Shown here piece by piece: positions 53,741 to 64,000 of a stretch of DNA of 64,000 nt. The translations under genes and the position numbers were made by a program. Position 1 is the stretch's first letter. Every line of letters begins with the position of its first letter. The stretch comes from Zymoseptoria tritici IPO323 (Eukaryota; Ascomycota; Dothideomycetes; Mycosphaerellales; Mycosphaerellaceae). The notes beneath the pieces were generated by a model, which was given only the letters and a program-made list of their open reading frames with translations, searched no databases and was not told the origin of the DNA. The DNA lies in contig NC_018217.1 in NCBI RefSeq assembly GCF_000219625.1, positions 3,782,001 to 3,846,000 of the forward strand, given 5' to 3'.

Positions 53741-56450
53741 GTCGTTCAGAAAGGTCGAAAACGACGAACCCTAGTCGACGTCGGTTACCGCATCGCTAGG
53801 CTGCAATAGGACACTCGGATCGCACGTCCGCGGCCTGCCGTCCTCGCTGCCCGAGAATTTAAACTGCTGCGTTAGCGACAGCTCGCGATACCTGCGCATC
53901 TCGAGCCGCAGGTTCGCAACATACAGTTTCGCAGCAGTTCGCGCACGGTTATAGTACCTCTACCTCTGGAGTCGCTCGGCCGTCGGCGCAATCTCCGGCC
54001 GTACTCGACAGATAAGATAGACCTAGGCGACAAAGACGGGAAGCGGGATAGTGTGCTAGATGTAGGACAGATCCCTCCCGAGGTTAATAAGGAGCAGGGC
54101 GTTAAGGTTTAGAACCCTTACGAACCTCCTCCAGCGCCTCCCTACCTTAATCGCACGCTTAAAGGCGTTCCATTCCGTCCCCAGGCCCTCCTACACTACG
54201 TCCTCTTTCGTAAAGCCGGCGGGGAGTCTGTTGGTCTAGTCCGGACGCATCTCCCGGAAGAGGGCCCCCCTCGCAGAGGGCGTTTTGTCCGGAAGTACCA
54301 TCGCTGTCGTCTACGACGATCCTCGCAGCAGGAGCTTCTTATAGAGGTCTAGCTAGTCCGCTAGGCGCACCGTCGCGCAGCGAAACTTAAAGTTCGACTG
54401 CCAGATCCCCACCTCGCAATCTACGGCTGTACGGTACTCCCGATATGCTACGGCGACTACCTCCCGCCTCTCCTCCTGCCTCTCGTCCTCGACGAACGCT
54501 GTCTCCCCCTTGTCCCTATCCCGCCGGCATAGGTCTTAACTCTGTTACAAAAAGCCTTGCCACTTGTCGATTACGATTATTCCTATAGTCCTACGAGCAA
54601 TAGCGAGGCATTTCTCGAAGTGCTTCTAGAGACCTAGGTCGACCTCCTGTGTTTTCCGTAGGCTTTACGCGCTCACGTAATGGTCCTTAGCGCTGCCGGC
54701 GTTGTCGGCGACGTCCTGAACAAAGTCATACTAGAGGCGGTAATCCGGGTAGGTAGGGGAAATGCCTCCCACTCCCTCCACACCAGACACGGCGCCCGCC
54801 GCCGTAGGATGCTAGCGGAGCTACAGGAGGCCCTCCGCACATCAGGCCTTAGCGCCGGCTTCGGATAGTTAGTAGCGGACAGTGCAGGGCGGAGGGTTTT
54901 AACGTACTATAGGGCGGCTAGCGAGTATCTTCCTAAGAATCCGGCGTCCCTCTAGTGCTTACAGGAGGATCTAGTCCTCCTCTATCGCTTTTAGAAGGGT
55001 CTAGTCTTTCCCTAGTATTCTCTAGAACATCCGACGTCCCTCTAGTGCTTACAGGAGGATCTAGTCCTCCTCTATTGCTTCTAGGAGGGTCTGGTCTTTC
55101 CCTAGTGTTCTCCGGAACATCTAACGTCCCTCTAGTGCTTACAGGAGGATCTAGTCCTCCTCTATCGCTTCTAGGAGGGTCTGGTCTTTCCCTAGTATTC
55201 TCTAGAACATCCGACGTCCCTCTAGTGCTTATAGGAGGATCTGGTCCTCCTCTATCGCTTCTAGGAGGGTCTAGTCTTTCCCTAGTGTTCTCCAGAACAT
55301 CCGACGTCCCTCTAGTACTTCTAGGTAGGTCTGGCCCTCCTCTAGCGTTCTCGGGAGGATCTAACCCTTCTCTATCGCTTCTAGGTAGGTCTAGCCCTCC
55401 TCTAGCGTTCTCGGGAGGATCTAACCCTTCTCTATCGCTTCTAGGTAGGTCTGGCCCTCCTCTAGCGTTCTCTAGTCTGCTATTCCCCTCCGGATCCGCA
55501 GGGTCCTACTCTCTTGCTTCCGCTGCTGCTCCCGGTTCTCGACCTATTATCTTATCTACAGTCTTACGGGAAATAGTCGATCTTAGGGTCCCCTTACCAG
55601 ACTTGCGCTTCTATAGCAGTAGGTCCTTTAGTACCTTAAGCTACATTAGCCTCTACTTTAGATACCTTTTTAGGTAACAGAATAAGGAGGCGGCCCTTAC
55701 CTTAGCGACTACGATCTCCTCGGGCTCCCCGTTGCCGTCGTCGCTACCGTTGTTAACAGCGTCTTCGTCGGCGTTGCTTTCTACTACCTACCGCGGCAAA
55801 ATAGGCTTCCGACGCTTCTTTAACAGCTGCTCGTCTTCCGGCTCGTTTTCTTCCCCGTCGCTCTCCGCCAGCTAGTCTTCCTCTACCCCGTCTTCTATAG
55901 TAGGTTTGGAGTACTTCTCTCGACGAGGAGAGTGTCGAAGGGGTAACGTCGCTAGGCAGCTCCGTACGCGGCAGTCGTCCTGCTTTCGCTTTCTTCCTAA
56001 CGTAGGAGCTATCTCCTTACTACCTGCTTTGCCTAGTACCGGCTACGCAGAGGAGGGATACTCTATATACGCTAGCGGAGGCGAGGAGGTCGCGCGTAGG
56101 CGTTGTTGTCCCCGCCTTTCCGCTCCTACTACCGACGAGATCTGTCGGCAGGCCTTCTCTTCGAAATATCGCGACATGCACTAGCGGACCTCCTTGTTTA
56201 TACGAGTCTCTATCTCTTTCTCCGTATGTGGCCTTAGTTGCTCCTTAGCCTAAGCCTCGGAGACGGCAAACGGTTCCCGAAGGCGTTAGGATCCTCGAGA
56301 GAGACAGCAGACCTCGCGGCGGTCCTAGGCCTTATTAGCGCGAACAATAACAAAGTCGTTCGTATCGCCGGCTCGCTGTTCGGTCGCCCGGAAGAGCGCG
56401 TCCAGGATGTCCAAGGGAATTTGCACTACTCCGTCTACTTCGTTAAGCAT
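53741..56450 (-). pseudogene. Unrecognised decayed gene with internal repeats, copy 2
   Basis: Counterpart of 31090-33799 with the same frame change and the same repeat numbers. The 60/90-bp repeats are at 54946-55476. Confidence 0.5.
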
Positions 56451-56515
56451 CGTTAGTAAGTAGGCGGTTAGGAAGGTTACAGGAGGAGGCAACTGCGATA
56501 GATAGGACTACGGAG

Positions 56516-56931
56516 AATTCGATTAGGGAGGAGGCGATTACGGTAGATGCGACTGTGCTATGATTGCGACAGATGCGACTATAGAGGATTCGAGGAGGAA
56601 GGAGGTAATTGCGGTAGATGCGACTGTACTACGATTGCGACAGATGTAACTACGGAGGATTCGAGGAGGAAGGAGGCGATCGTGCTAGATGTAACTGCGC
56701 TACGATTGCGACAGATGCAACTACGGAGGATTCGAGGAGGGAGGAGGCGATCGCGCTAGATACGACTGCGCTACGATTGCGACAGATGCGACTACAGAGG
56801 ATTCGAGGAGGAAGGAGGCGATCGTGCTAGATGCAACTGCGCTACGATTGCGACAGATGCGACTATAGAGGATTCGAGGAGGGAGGAGGCGATCGCGCTA
56901 GATGCGACTGCGCTACGATTGCGACAACAAA
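56516..56931. repeat. 71-bp minisatellite, copy 2
   Basis: Same unit number as copy 1, with private transitions in several units (for example CTATGATTG against CTACGATTG in the first unit). Confidence 0.9.
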
Positions 56932-57454
56932 GGCTCTTCGGAGGATCGGGTTAATTAAGGCGGCTACAATGCGAGAGAAGAGGTAAGGAGGAAGAAGGCT
57001 ATAGGGAGGAGAATTGCGATTCGGTTTGTAACTTGTTAGAAACAGAATAGTTATAGAGAAGAGAACTCCGAGGAGGAAGATTACAAAGAGGAGGAGAGAG
57101 TGCATAGCATAGGCAACAACGGCGTAAACTCGTAGGGATCATCCTTCTCCGCTGGGTTCGGCAGAAACCCTAAGCTAGGCCTAGGGTAGGGTAACAAAGC
57201 CTAACCGGACACGGTTCCTAGAGGTGCCTTAGTTCTCTTAGGCACGGATAACCCTCTGTGCTATCCAGCCCTCTACTTCGAAAGCTACGCCCCCAGCGGC
57301 GAGAACCGCTATAGAGAACTATCCGCAAGAGCAAGGACTTTTGAGCCGCCCTCTCCAAGCATACGAAAGAGCGAGGAACGCTAAACCCTAAATACGAGAG
57401 GCCTAGGCCTAGCGCGATGCCGTGGCCGGACAAGGAACAGTCAAGGAGGACCTT

Positions 57455-57541
57455 AAGCGTTCGTAACAACACTTAAGCGAAGACTCGGGTCATATGCCAC
57501 CGCCCTTAAGTAGGCGTACATAAGTAATCTCGAATATAATC
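57455..57541 (+). repeat. Left direct repeat flanking the methyltransferase, copy 2
   Basis: Counterpart of 34804-34890. Its partner is at 62276-62365. Confidence 0.75.
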
Positions 57542-57580
57542 TATCTCACTTCTACTGTTTAAATTTGACAGCACTAATAC

Positions 57581-60500
57581 ATGCCATTCGCGATGGCGGC
57601 TATTATAGGCATTAAGGTGCAGGCGCGGTTAAAAGTTAATAGCTAGAACATCCTTGGTCGCACTTCAAAGCTTCCAGACCACACTTTATTAACTACCTTA
57701 CGAAGCAACGTCTTACCGGCAAGTTGCGCGCATTCCTTTTTACCTCTACGGATATTCGTTTTGCAGATATCTTAGTCTGCTATTTCTTCTTTGCTTCGGC
57801 AGATTATTACACTACGTACACGGCTTGCAAGGTAAATAGTTAGTGCATTTACTCTTGGACTTTACTTGCAGCTCTAGCACTCGCATTGTGCGATTTGGCA
57901 CACTTACCGCGGACGGACTGCTTCGAGCAACGAAAAGAACATAGCGCCTTTGTAGCGAGACAGCGGCATTCTTAACCCTATTACTACCTCGCACACGACG
58001 GCATTAAGCAGCACGGCAACTATAAAGAGACGGATTAGCGGCGACACGATTGTTATTTAGGATGACGAGGACAATATTATAGTAGGACCTACTTCGAAGC
58101 CTTCTAAGAAGCCGCGGCTTTAGAATAGACAATTGCAGATAGACATTTTACGCGCTAGAGCTTCCCTAAGCAATGCAATTATAATTAGTCCTACAGCTTC
58201 TAAGCAGGACCGAGGCGAGTCGAAACAACAAGAAGAAGATAGAGTGCAGAGAGCGGTTTAGTATAAGATAGAATCGGGCGAGGAGCAGACAAGCCAAACG
58301 GTCGGAGATTAGGAAGTTAAGGACCAGGGCCTACTACGCACGCCCAGACAACGAAGGCTTAGGACTGCACTTACTCCTCCAGCGACCGAAACAGAACTAG
58401 GGGACGAGCCTGCTACTAGAGCAGAGCCTGGGGCCACAGCTCGTTCTAGGAAACGACAGCAGCTTCGCTACTTAAGCCACATCTCTATTGCAGGACTAGC
58501 ATTTCCGAGAAGCGCTTACTACGGATACAAACCTCCTTTGCAACCTATGAACGAGGTCGAAGCAAGCCTAGACTTAAGTGCAGGCTTCTTCGCAGCTGCG
58601 AAGTCTACTAGCACCGAAACTCCGGAATGTACTACTTTCAAACTCGATCAATTCTCGGTATACATAGCGGACAGACGACGCGCATTAGACCTCGTTACTC
58701 TTAAGAAACTGCGGCAATTAAACTATACAGAGTTCTGTTTCGATAGCATTCTATCGGCAGGCAACGAAAAGCGCTACGTACAGGGTATACGGTTTAAGAT
58801 CTTAGCTATTAGTAGGTACAGCGACCTAGACTTCACAGATTTTGCCGGTAGCATCTGCATTTAATCGAAGCTACAGTCGAAAGCGTCCGCTCTATTTAGT
58901 TATTAGTACAAGCTAGGAACGCCTACACCGGAATATCGTCGATTCTACGAGCCGTTCCTTTAGCTAGCACAGTTCGGGAAGCACTTCGTCAACTACCTCC
59001 TTAGCAACTAGCAGGTTACCCTTAGACATTTCCGCAGACGATTTTACTAATAGCTAACTAGACTCTATAGCGATAAAACTAGCTTTAACTAATAGCTAGC
59101 TAAATGCAAACTTAAAGACTTCCGCACGACCATTGCCGCAAAGGTCGGCTTCCTTTAGAAAGAATGCTAGGATATCAATAACAAAGAGTCTAGATTATGC
59201 CGACAACCGATCTAGGGTAAAGTTAATCCCTATAATCTTACAGCTATCCTAGCGCAGCCAAACAAGGAGTTGCGAACGATCGTCACGCCTTTTGTCTACT
59301 AGTGCTTTCGACATATGTACTTCGGTAACTAGCTAGAAGAGCGGACGATTACAGACCGAAATGTGCTAAAGAAGTCGGATAAGCTAAAAGCAAGGCTTAG
59401 ACTAACGCCGCGACGAGCATCTCCGAGTGCACCGCCAATACAAACCTTAATGCCTAGGAGTATGAGCCGAAGCGAACCTCAAGAGGGGAACAAAGCAGTC
59501 ACGGTAAACACAGGGGATGTCGTATACGTCGCGCCGGATATAAGTACTAAATAGGGGATTAAAGCGCACGCATAGTATGCCTATGTTCAGAACGTACATA
59601 CTCGCAAAGATCGTACTTCGCTCGATGTTCTCTAGCTGTACGAGCTAAAGGACACTACACTTAGCAAAGCCTATTACCCTTTTGCGAATAAGCTCTTCTT
59701 ATCCGACAACTACAGCTACGGCACATCGGCTCTCGACCTAGATTGCGTCTTAGATAAGGCAGACGTATGTTAGTATACTAAGGATCTATATCAGCAGGGA
59801 GGACACTTCGTGCGCCAGAAGTTCCGCACAGTTCACGAGCAAGATATATACGACTTCGTTGCAATTTAAGCAAGCGACTTTAGGTGCTAGTGCAAGCATA
59901 ACGTTCCTATATTCGACGAGTGCCGGAGCAAATATGCAATTAGTAACACCGTCCTCGTCCGCGAATAGAATAACGACCTTAACGAGGACCGGCTCTAGCC
60001 AGCCCAAATTATCGAGTTCGATACCTAGAAGCGGCGCGTCGTTCTACGTTAATTCTTGCGGAAGAGCGAGCAGCAGACGGGCGCGAAAGCTAGGCCGAAC
60101 GAGCTAGTACTTACAGACGTCGTGTTTAACAAAGCATACGACAAAATCATCCGGAAGTGCCATATATACTGCTTTCGTAAAGACTAAATCGATTCTAGAG
60201 ATATTGTTACGCTATACGACCGAGACGGGACTAGCGATTTCTTTTACCTCGCCGAAGACCTTTCCGCAGCACGAGATAGTTTCCTACTAATAAAAGAAGG
60301 ATGGAATCCTAATATACACTACAGCGAGAAAATGGTCGGAATGAGTCTCTTCTACGGTAGTAGAACCTTTAACTGTAGCTTGGAAGAAGCCGGTATCGCT
60401 AGATTCAAGTATACCGCCGACTAGAATAAACATACGTTGCACAGCTACCAGGCAAACGTTCGACGGCCGGATAGAATAGAGTATTTCCTAGGCTCAGTTA

Positions 60501-61993
60501 ACGACTTGCTTACTAGAGCTATAGCGGGCGACCTAATGTCGAACATCGCGCAGCCAGGAGATATTTACATTCTCACAGGCGGAAGTCCATACCCCGGATT
60601 TTCGATGCTGCAGCTCTTTAAGCTTAGCGAGCAGTCTAAGCAGAACGCTTCGCTAGTAGCGTCGATCGTGTCATTTGTAGACTTCTACGTCCCGCGGTAC
60701 TTCCTCCTTTAGAACGTTGTTACGATAACGGCCGGGATAGGACCGAATAAAGATCAGAATGTGTTTTCACAAATCGTTGCGGCCTTAGTCGCACTTAGTT
60801 ATTAAGTTTAGCAATTCCTAGGCGATGCCTGGTCGCACAGCAGTCCACAGTAACAATCACGAGTGTTTATCTCTACTTCCGCTCCTAGTCTGCCGCTACT
60901 GTCGCTAATTCCTTACAGCTACAGTTATCTAAACATAAGCTTCAGAAGTCGTGTACTTAGCTTCTCGAGCAACGGCCTGCCTTTCGGCAGTCGCAAAGAC
61001 GAGTTTACTACGTTCCTATACGTTACTCCGGCGTAGGCTTACGCCGACTTGCTAGATATCGGAGATGCGCAACCGTAGCTTTGCCTGCAATTCCCAGACC
61101 ATCGGACTATGTCGCTAGAGTCGGCAACAAACTAAATACAGATAGCGGCTATGCCTACTCGACCGTACGGGATGGGTCTTATGTAGGCCAAATTGCTCGG
61201 GCTTCTACGCGGAGAACCCTTAACATTCTGCGACAACATTAACGCAACCCGTCGGCAGGAGAACTCGAGAATGTTTTCGCGAATGTTCCCAAATAGCCTC
61301 TTTCCAACTATCGTTACTAAGACCGCTATCGGAGATAGCATTAATAGACGTTTCATACACTAGTCTCAGAATCGGATCTGGACTGTTATAGAAGCGAGGC
61401 GAGCTCAGGGCTATTAAGACTGGGAGGTTCTAATAGGTAGCCCTACTTAGCAACACAAGATCGTCGGCAACAGCGTTAATAGGAAAGTAGCGCTCGTGCT
61501 AGGTCTGTCTTTACGAGAGTCGTAGGAGCAAGCTCGATCGCAGTTATTGTTTCCAAGAGCGAGTAAGATCCGTAACGAGCATGTCGAAAAAGAGATAGGA
61601 ACCGATATTACCGTAGAGGCTTCGCAACCTACAACGCCAACTAAGGACGAAGACGTCGAGATCGAAGGAAATTCAAGCTCGGTCGCTACTAGAGGTGCGC
61701 TTAAAGAAGAAGAGCAGTTACGAGCCCTAATAGCACTATCGACACCTTAAGTTAGTCCTAGCGCTTGCCTAAATATTAAAGAATTAGACAATCGTACCGC
61801 CAAAATGCTATTATTTATGCCGGAAGAGGTCGGCGACGTTAATAGCCTCGAAGGCGGAGAGTTCTAGGAGAGCCTTAAATTGCTCTAAGAATGAAAGCTC
61901 GCACATATAGAGCAGATGTACAAATTCAAGGTCGAAGTAAGTACAATAGCGTAGCTAAAGTATTATAATCGTCCAGCTAATTCCAGCAGGTGA
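57581..61993 (+). pseudogene. DIM-2-like DNA (cytosine-5) methyltransferase, RIP-inactivated, copy 2
   Basis: Collinear with copy 1, in one frame over the whole length. The Tyr in place of the catalytic Cys (GGSPYPGFS, near 60590) and nearly all stop codons are shared with copy 1. Private changes are few and are transitions, for example an added CTATAG at about 59067 and ATGAACGAG in place of ATAAACGAG at 58547. Neither copy can encode an enzyme. Confidence 0.88.
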
Positions 61994-62074
61994 ATAATCG
62001 AATTCACGTACTATCACAAGCCTCGAGCTAGTAACTGCCGGCGCGGGGTGGAATTTACCAGCAGGTCGCCCTTC

Positions 62075-62247
62075 TAATTAAAAAGCGGAAAAGAATAATA
62101 CTAATTTATGAGGGCGAAGGCCCTCAAGCTATATAGACTAACTGAAACGAGCGAGTTATGTGATAATGACGAGCCTTTAAGTGAAACAGTGCCCGAGGCT
62201 TCAAGGGTTTAAGTAAACCTAAGCGAGGTTTTTAGTGTTTTTAAACA
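62075..62247 (-). repeat. Solo-LTR-like element, copy 2
   Basis: Counterpart of 39424-39596. The flanking direct repeats are at 61967-62077 and 62407-62517. Confidence 0.55.
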
Positions 62248-62752
62248 TCCTCCCCTTTGGTGAATGCGTAACCTCAAGCGTTCGTAACAACCTTAATTAA
62301 AGGCTTAGGTTATATGCCAATGCTCTTAAGTAGGTGTGCGTAATCTCGAATAAACGAGCGTAATCTAGGAGGTCCGTAATTGCTCGGAAGGTAAGGGCTT
62401 AAGTGCAATCGTCCAGCTGATTCCAGCAGGTAAATGCTCTAATTCACGTACTATTACAAGCCTCAAGCTGGTAACTGCTAGCACGTAGTCGAATTCACTA
62501 GCAGGTCGCCCCTCTAAGGGCACAAAAGCGACTACGTTCTTCTTTTCAAACCCTCTCTCTTTTATTAACTTCCGCAATCCTTTCCTTCCCTTTCCCTTAG
62601 ACCTTTACACAGTCTACGATTACCACCTCTTACGACAACACACTACCCCTTACCTCTAGCAACTACATACCTATACCTTCTACCACGACTGCACTCCCAC
62701 ATCGACAATCGTCCACACTATCATCGACATAGCTGCTCCGGTCTTCCCTAAT

Positions 62753-63454
62753 ATGCATGCCCTAAACCAAACTCTGGACGAGCGCCAAATAGATCAGAAC
62801 TTCCCTAACTATGCTCCCGCCAGTCTGACCAAATTCAAGAGAGATCTCCTACGGCAGGTCCACGAGACTGCCGCCCGGGACAAACCTATTATTCCTGGAA
62901 TGACTAGTATGCCGGGCGGAGCATATAACACCTAGACCAGATTCCTACTCTTTAGGTCGGAGGAAAATAAGGACAACTTGGTGCTGCTTCCCGGTGCTCT
63001 TCGGCTATATAGGGCCCCGGTCTACGAGGAGACTTAGGATTACAAGAGGGCTGCGGTAGAGTACATAAACTAGCTGGATTTCTCTAACCTCTGCTGGACT
63101 CCCCAGGTGCAGGGAAAGACTCGGGCTTAAGCGGAGCAGGACATCTCCCGCTTCGTGTTTCGGCCTAGCTATGCAGCCCTTACTCCCGCGGAGCAGGGGG
63201 TAGCGGCCGGTTACCTAGGCAGGGCGCGCGACAATCTTATCCGGAGAGCGGTGCACAAGCAGAGGATGGATCTCCACGACCAGGGACTAGCCTAGGCTCA
63301 CATTATAATAGTACGCACTCCCCCTGTCCTCTACGCAATGCCGACCTAACCTCGTCCCGCAGCCGTAAAAGGGAGAAGTCTTCCTCCGGAACGGGGGGAA
63401 AGGGCGCAAGATCCGAGGAGCGCTTCTCCTTTCCTTTGATGTAGGCTGCCGTGT
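62753..63454 (+). pseudogene. Weakly mutated unknown gene, copy 2
   Basis: Counterpart of 40102-40803 with only two differences that I could see (CCTGGAATG against CCTAGAATG, and TTTGATG against TTCGATG). The same stop codons are present, the first at 62933-62935. Confidence 0.5.
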
Positions 63455-63459
63455 TATGC

Positions 63460-63473
63460 TTAGGGTTAGGGTT
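63460..63473 (+). repeat. Interstitial telomere tract, copy 2
   Basis: TTAGGGTTAGGGTT, equivalent to 40809-40822. Confidence 0.75.
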
Positions 63474-63887
63474 GTAATGGGAATCTCGAGGTGTTCTTTC
63501 CTACTTTCCGCCCTACCTTGACTCTCATCTCTGGAGATTTTCTGCATCTGTTGCTCTCGATTTGAGGGGTTTGGCTCCTCGTTCTGGCCGGAATGCGGCC
63601 GATCCTACGTAGAAAGTTAACGTGCATATTTACATTGCAGTGAATTTGGAGCTTCGACCAATATACATGCCATCAAATAAGAGGAAATCTCCTCCCTTCT
63701 CACATCAGAAACCGGATCCAAGTGGGAAATGTTCCCTTCCGAGGAGAAGGGGAGGTCTAGATCGGAGAGCTCCTCGGAGTCCTTGTTGGAGTGGTTTTGA
63801 CCCTAGGTAGGGAGCCATCCGGGGTTAGAATACGAGTGCTGATGTAAGGGTGTATAAGGTCGGGGAAATCCCCTGTTTCTCATCCAT

Positions 63888-63963
63888 GGCTAGTTGGTCA
63901 AGTGGTATGATTTCTGTCCACAGCAGTGCACGGAAGGTCACGGGTTCAATCCCCATATCGGCC
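63888..63963 (+). tRNA. tRNA-like gene or tRNA pseudogene, copy 2
   Basis: Same 76-base fold, A box and B box as copy 1, with three differences: CGGAAG, GTCACGGG and CCCATATC. The changes at CACGGG and CCCATA weaken one T-arm pair, and the change in ACGGA affects the anticodon stem, so selection on the fold seems absent or weak. Confidence 0.45.
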
Positions 63964-64000
63964 TCTCATTTCGTGCGACCACGTCAGGATGTGTTCCTCT

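Larger units (their letters stand above)
43290..64000. repeat. Large tandem unit, copy 2 (runs off the window)
   Basis: This is the second copy of the unit that starts at 20639, collinear at +22651 with only transitions seen up to about 63490, then about 6 percent different from copy 1 and shifted by a 19-bp indel near 63620. Confidence 0.95.

Overview
The window looks like a subtelomeric stretch of a filamentous ascomycete chromosome, most likely a Dothideomycete. The grounds are short GT-AG introns (49-128 bp) with CTRAC-like branch sites, repeats carrying many C-to-T and G-to-A changes with CpA/TpG depleted but CpG kept (the RIP pattern), TTAGGG telomere motifs, and a decayed DIM-2-type DNA methyltransferase. 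Subtelomeric amplification and RIP inactivation of this methyltransferase gene is known from Zymoseptoria tritici (Mycosphaerella graminicola). Assigning the window to that lineage is inference. All reading was by eye; no search was run.

Region 1 (1-12145) is ordinary gene-bearing DNA. It holds a small secreted cysteine-rich protein (1014-1353), a coiled-coil gene with one in-frame stop (1687-2280), two P-loop/dynamin-like GTPase-related genes (2918-4192 and 4934-7312), a LOG-family phosphoribohydrolase (7898-8791), a Rab2/4-like small GTPase with an internal insertion (9380-10298), and a third, frameshifted GTPase paralogue (10745-11910) close to the repeat border.

Region 2 (12146-20030) is very AT-rich, heavily RIP-mutated repeat DNA. 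It starts with a probable 5-prime LTR and primer-binding site, then has a Tad-like LINE (14478-18703) with target-site duplications and a paralogous empty site, then 348-bp tandem repeats.

Region 3 (20031-64000) is built from blocks joined at short TTAGGG tracts. A 552-bp fragment of a LINE 3-prime end (20068-20619) is followed by a large unit (20639-43265), and a second copy of that unit starts at 43290 and runs off the window. The offset is exactly 22651 bp up to about 40.85 kb. Each unit contains: a minus-strand LINE whose 3-prime end abuts the telomere tract; a 56-bp minisatellite; a palindrome-bearing repeat cluster with a 990-bp hAT element; an unrecognised decayed gene with internal repeats; a 71-bp minisatellite; a full-length but stop-riddled DIM-2-like methyltransferase; a solo LTR; a weakly mutated short gene; an interstitial telomere tract; and a tRNA-like sequence.

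The main hypothesis is that region 3 records repeated chromosome-end events, with LINE cDNA joined to exposed TTAGGG ends. The telomere-linked unit carries the very gene family that promotes CpA mutation of repeats. Most RIP mutations are shared by both copies, so mutation largely preceded the tandem duplication.
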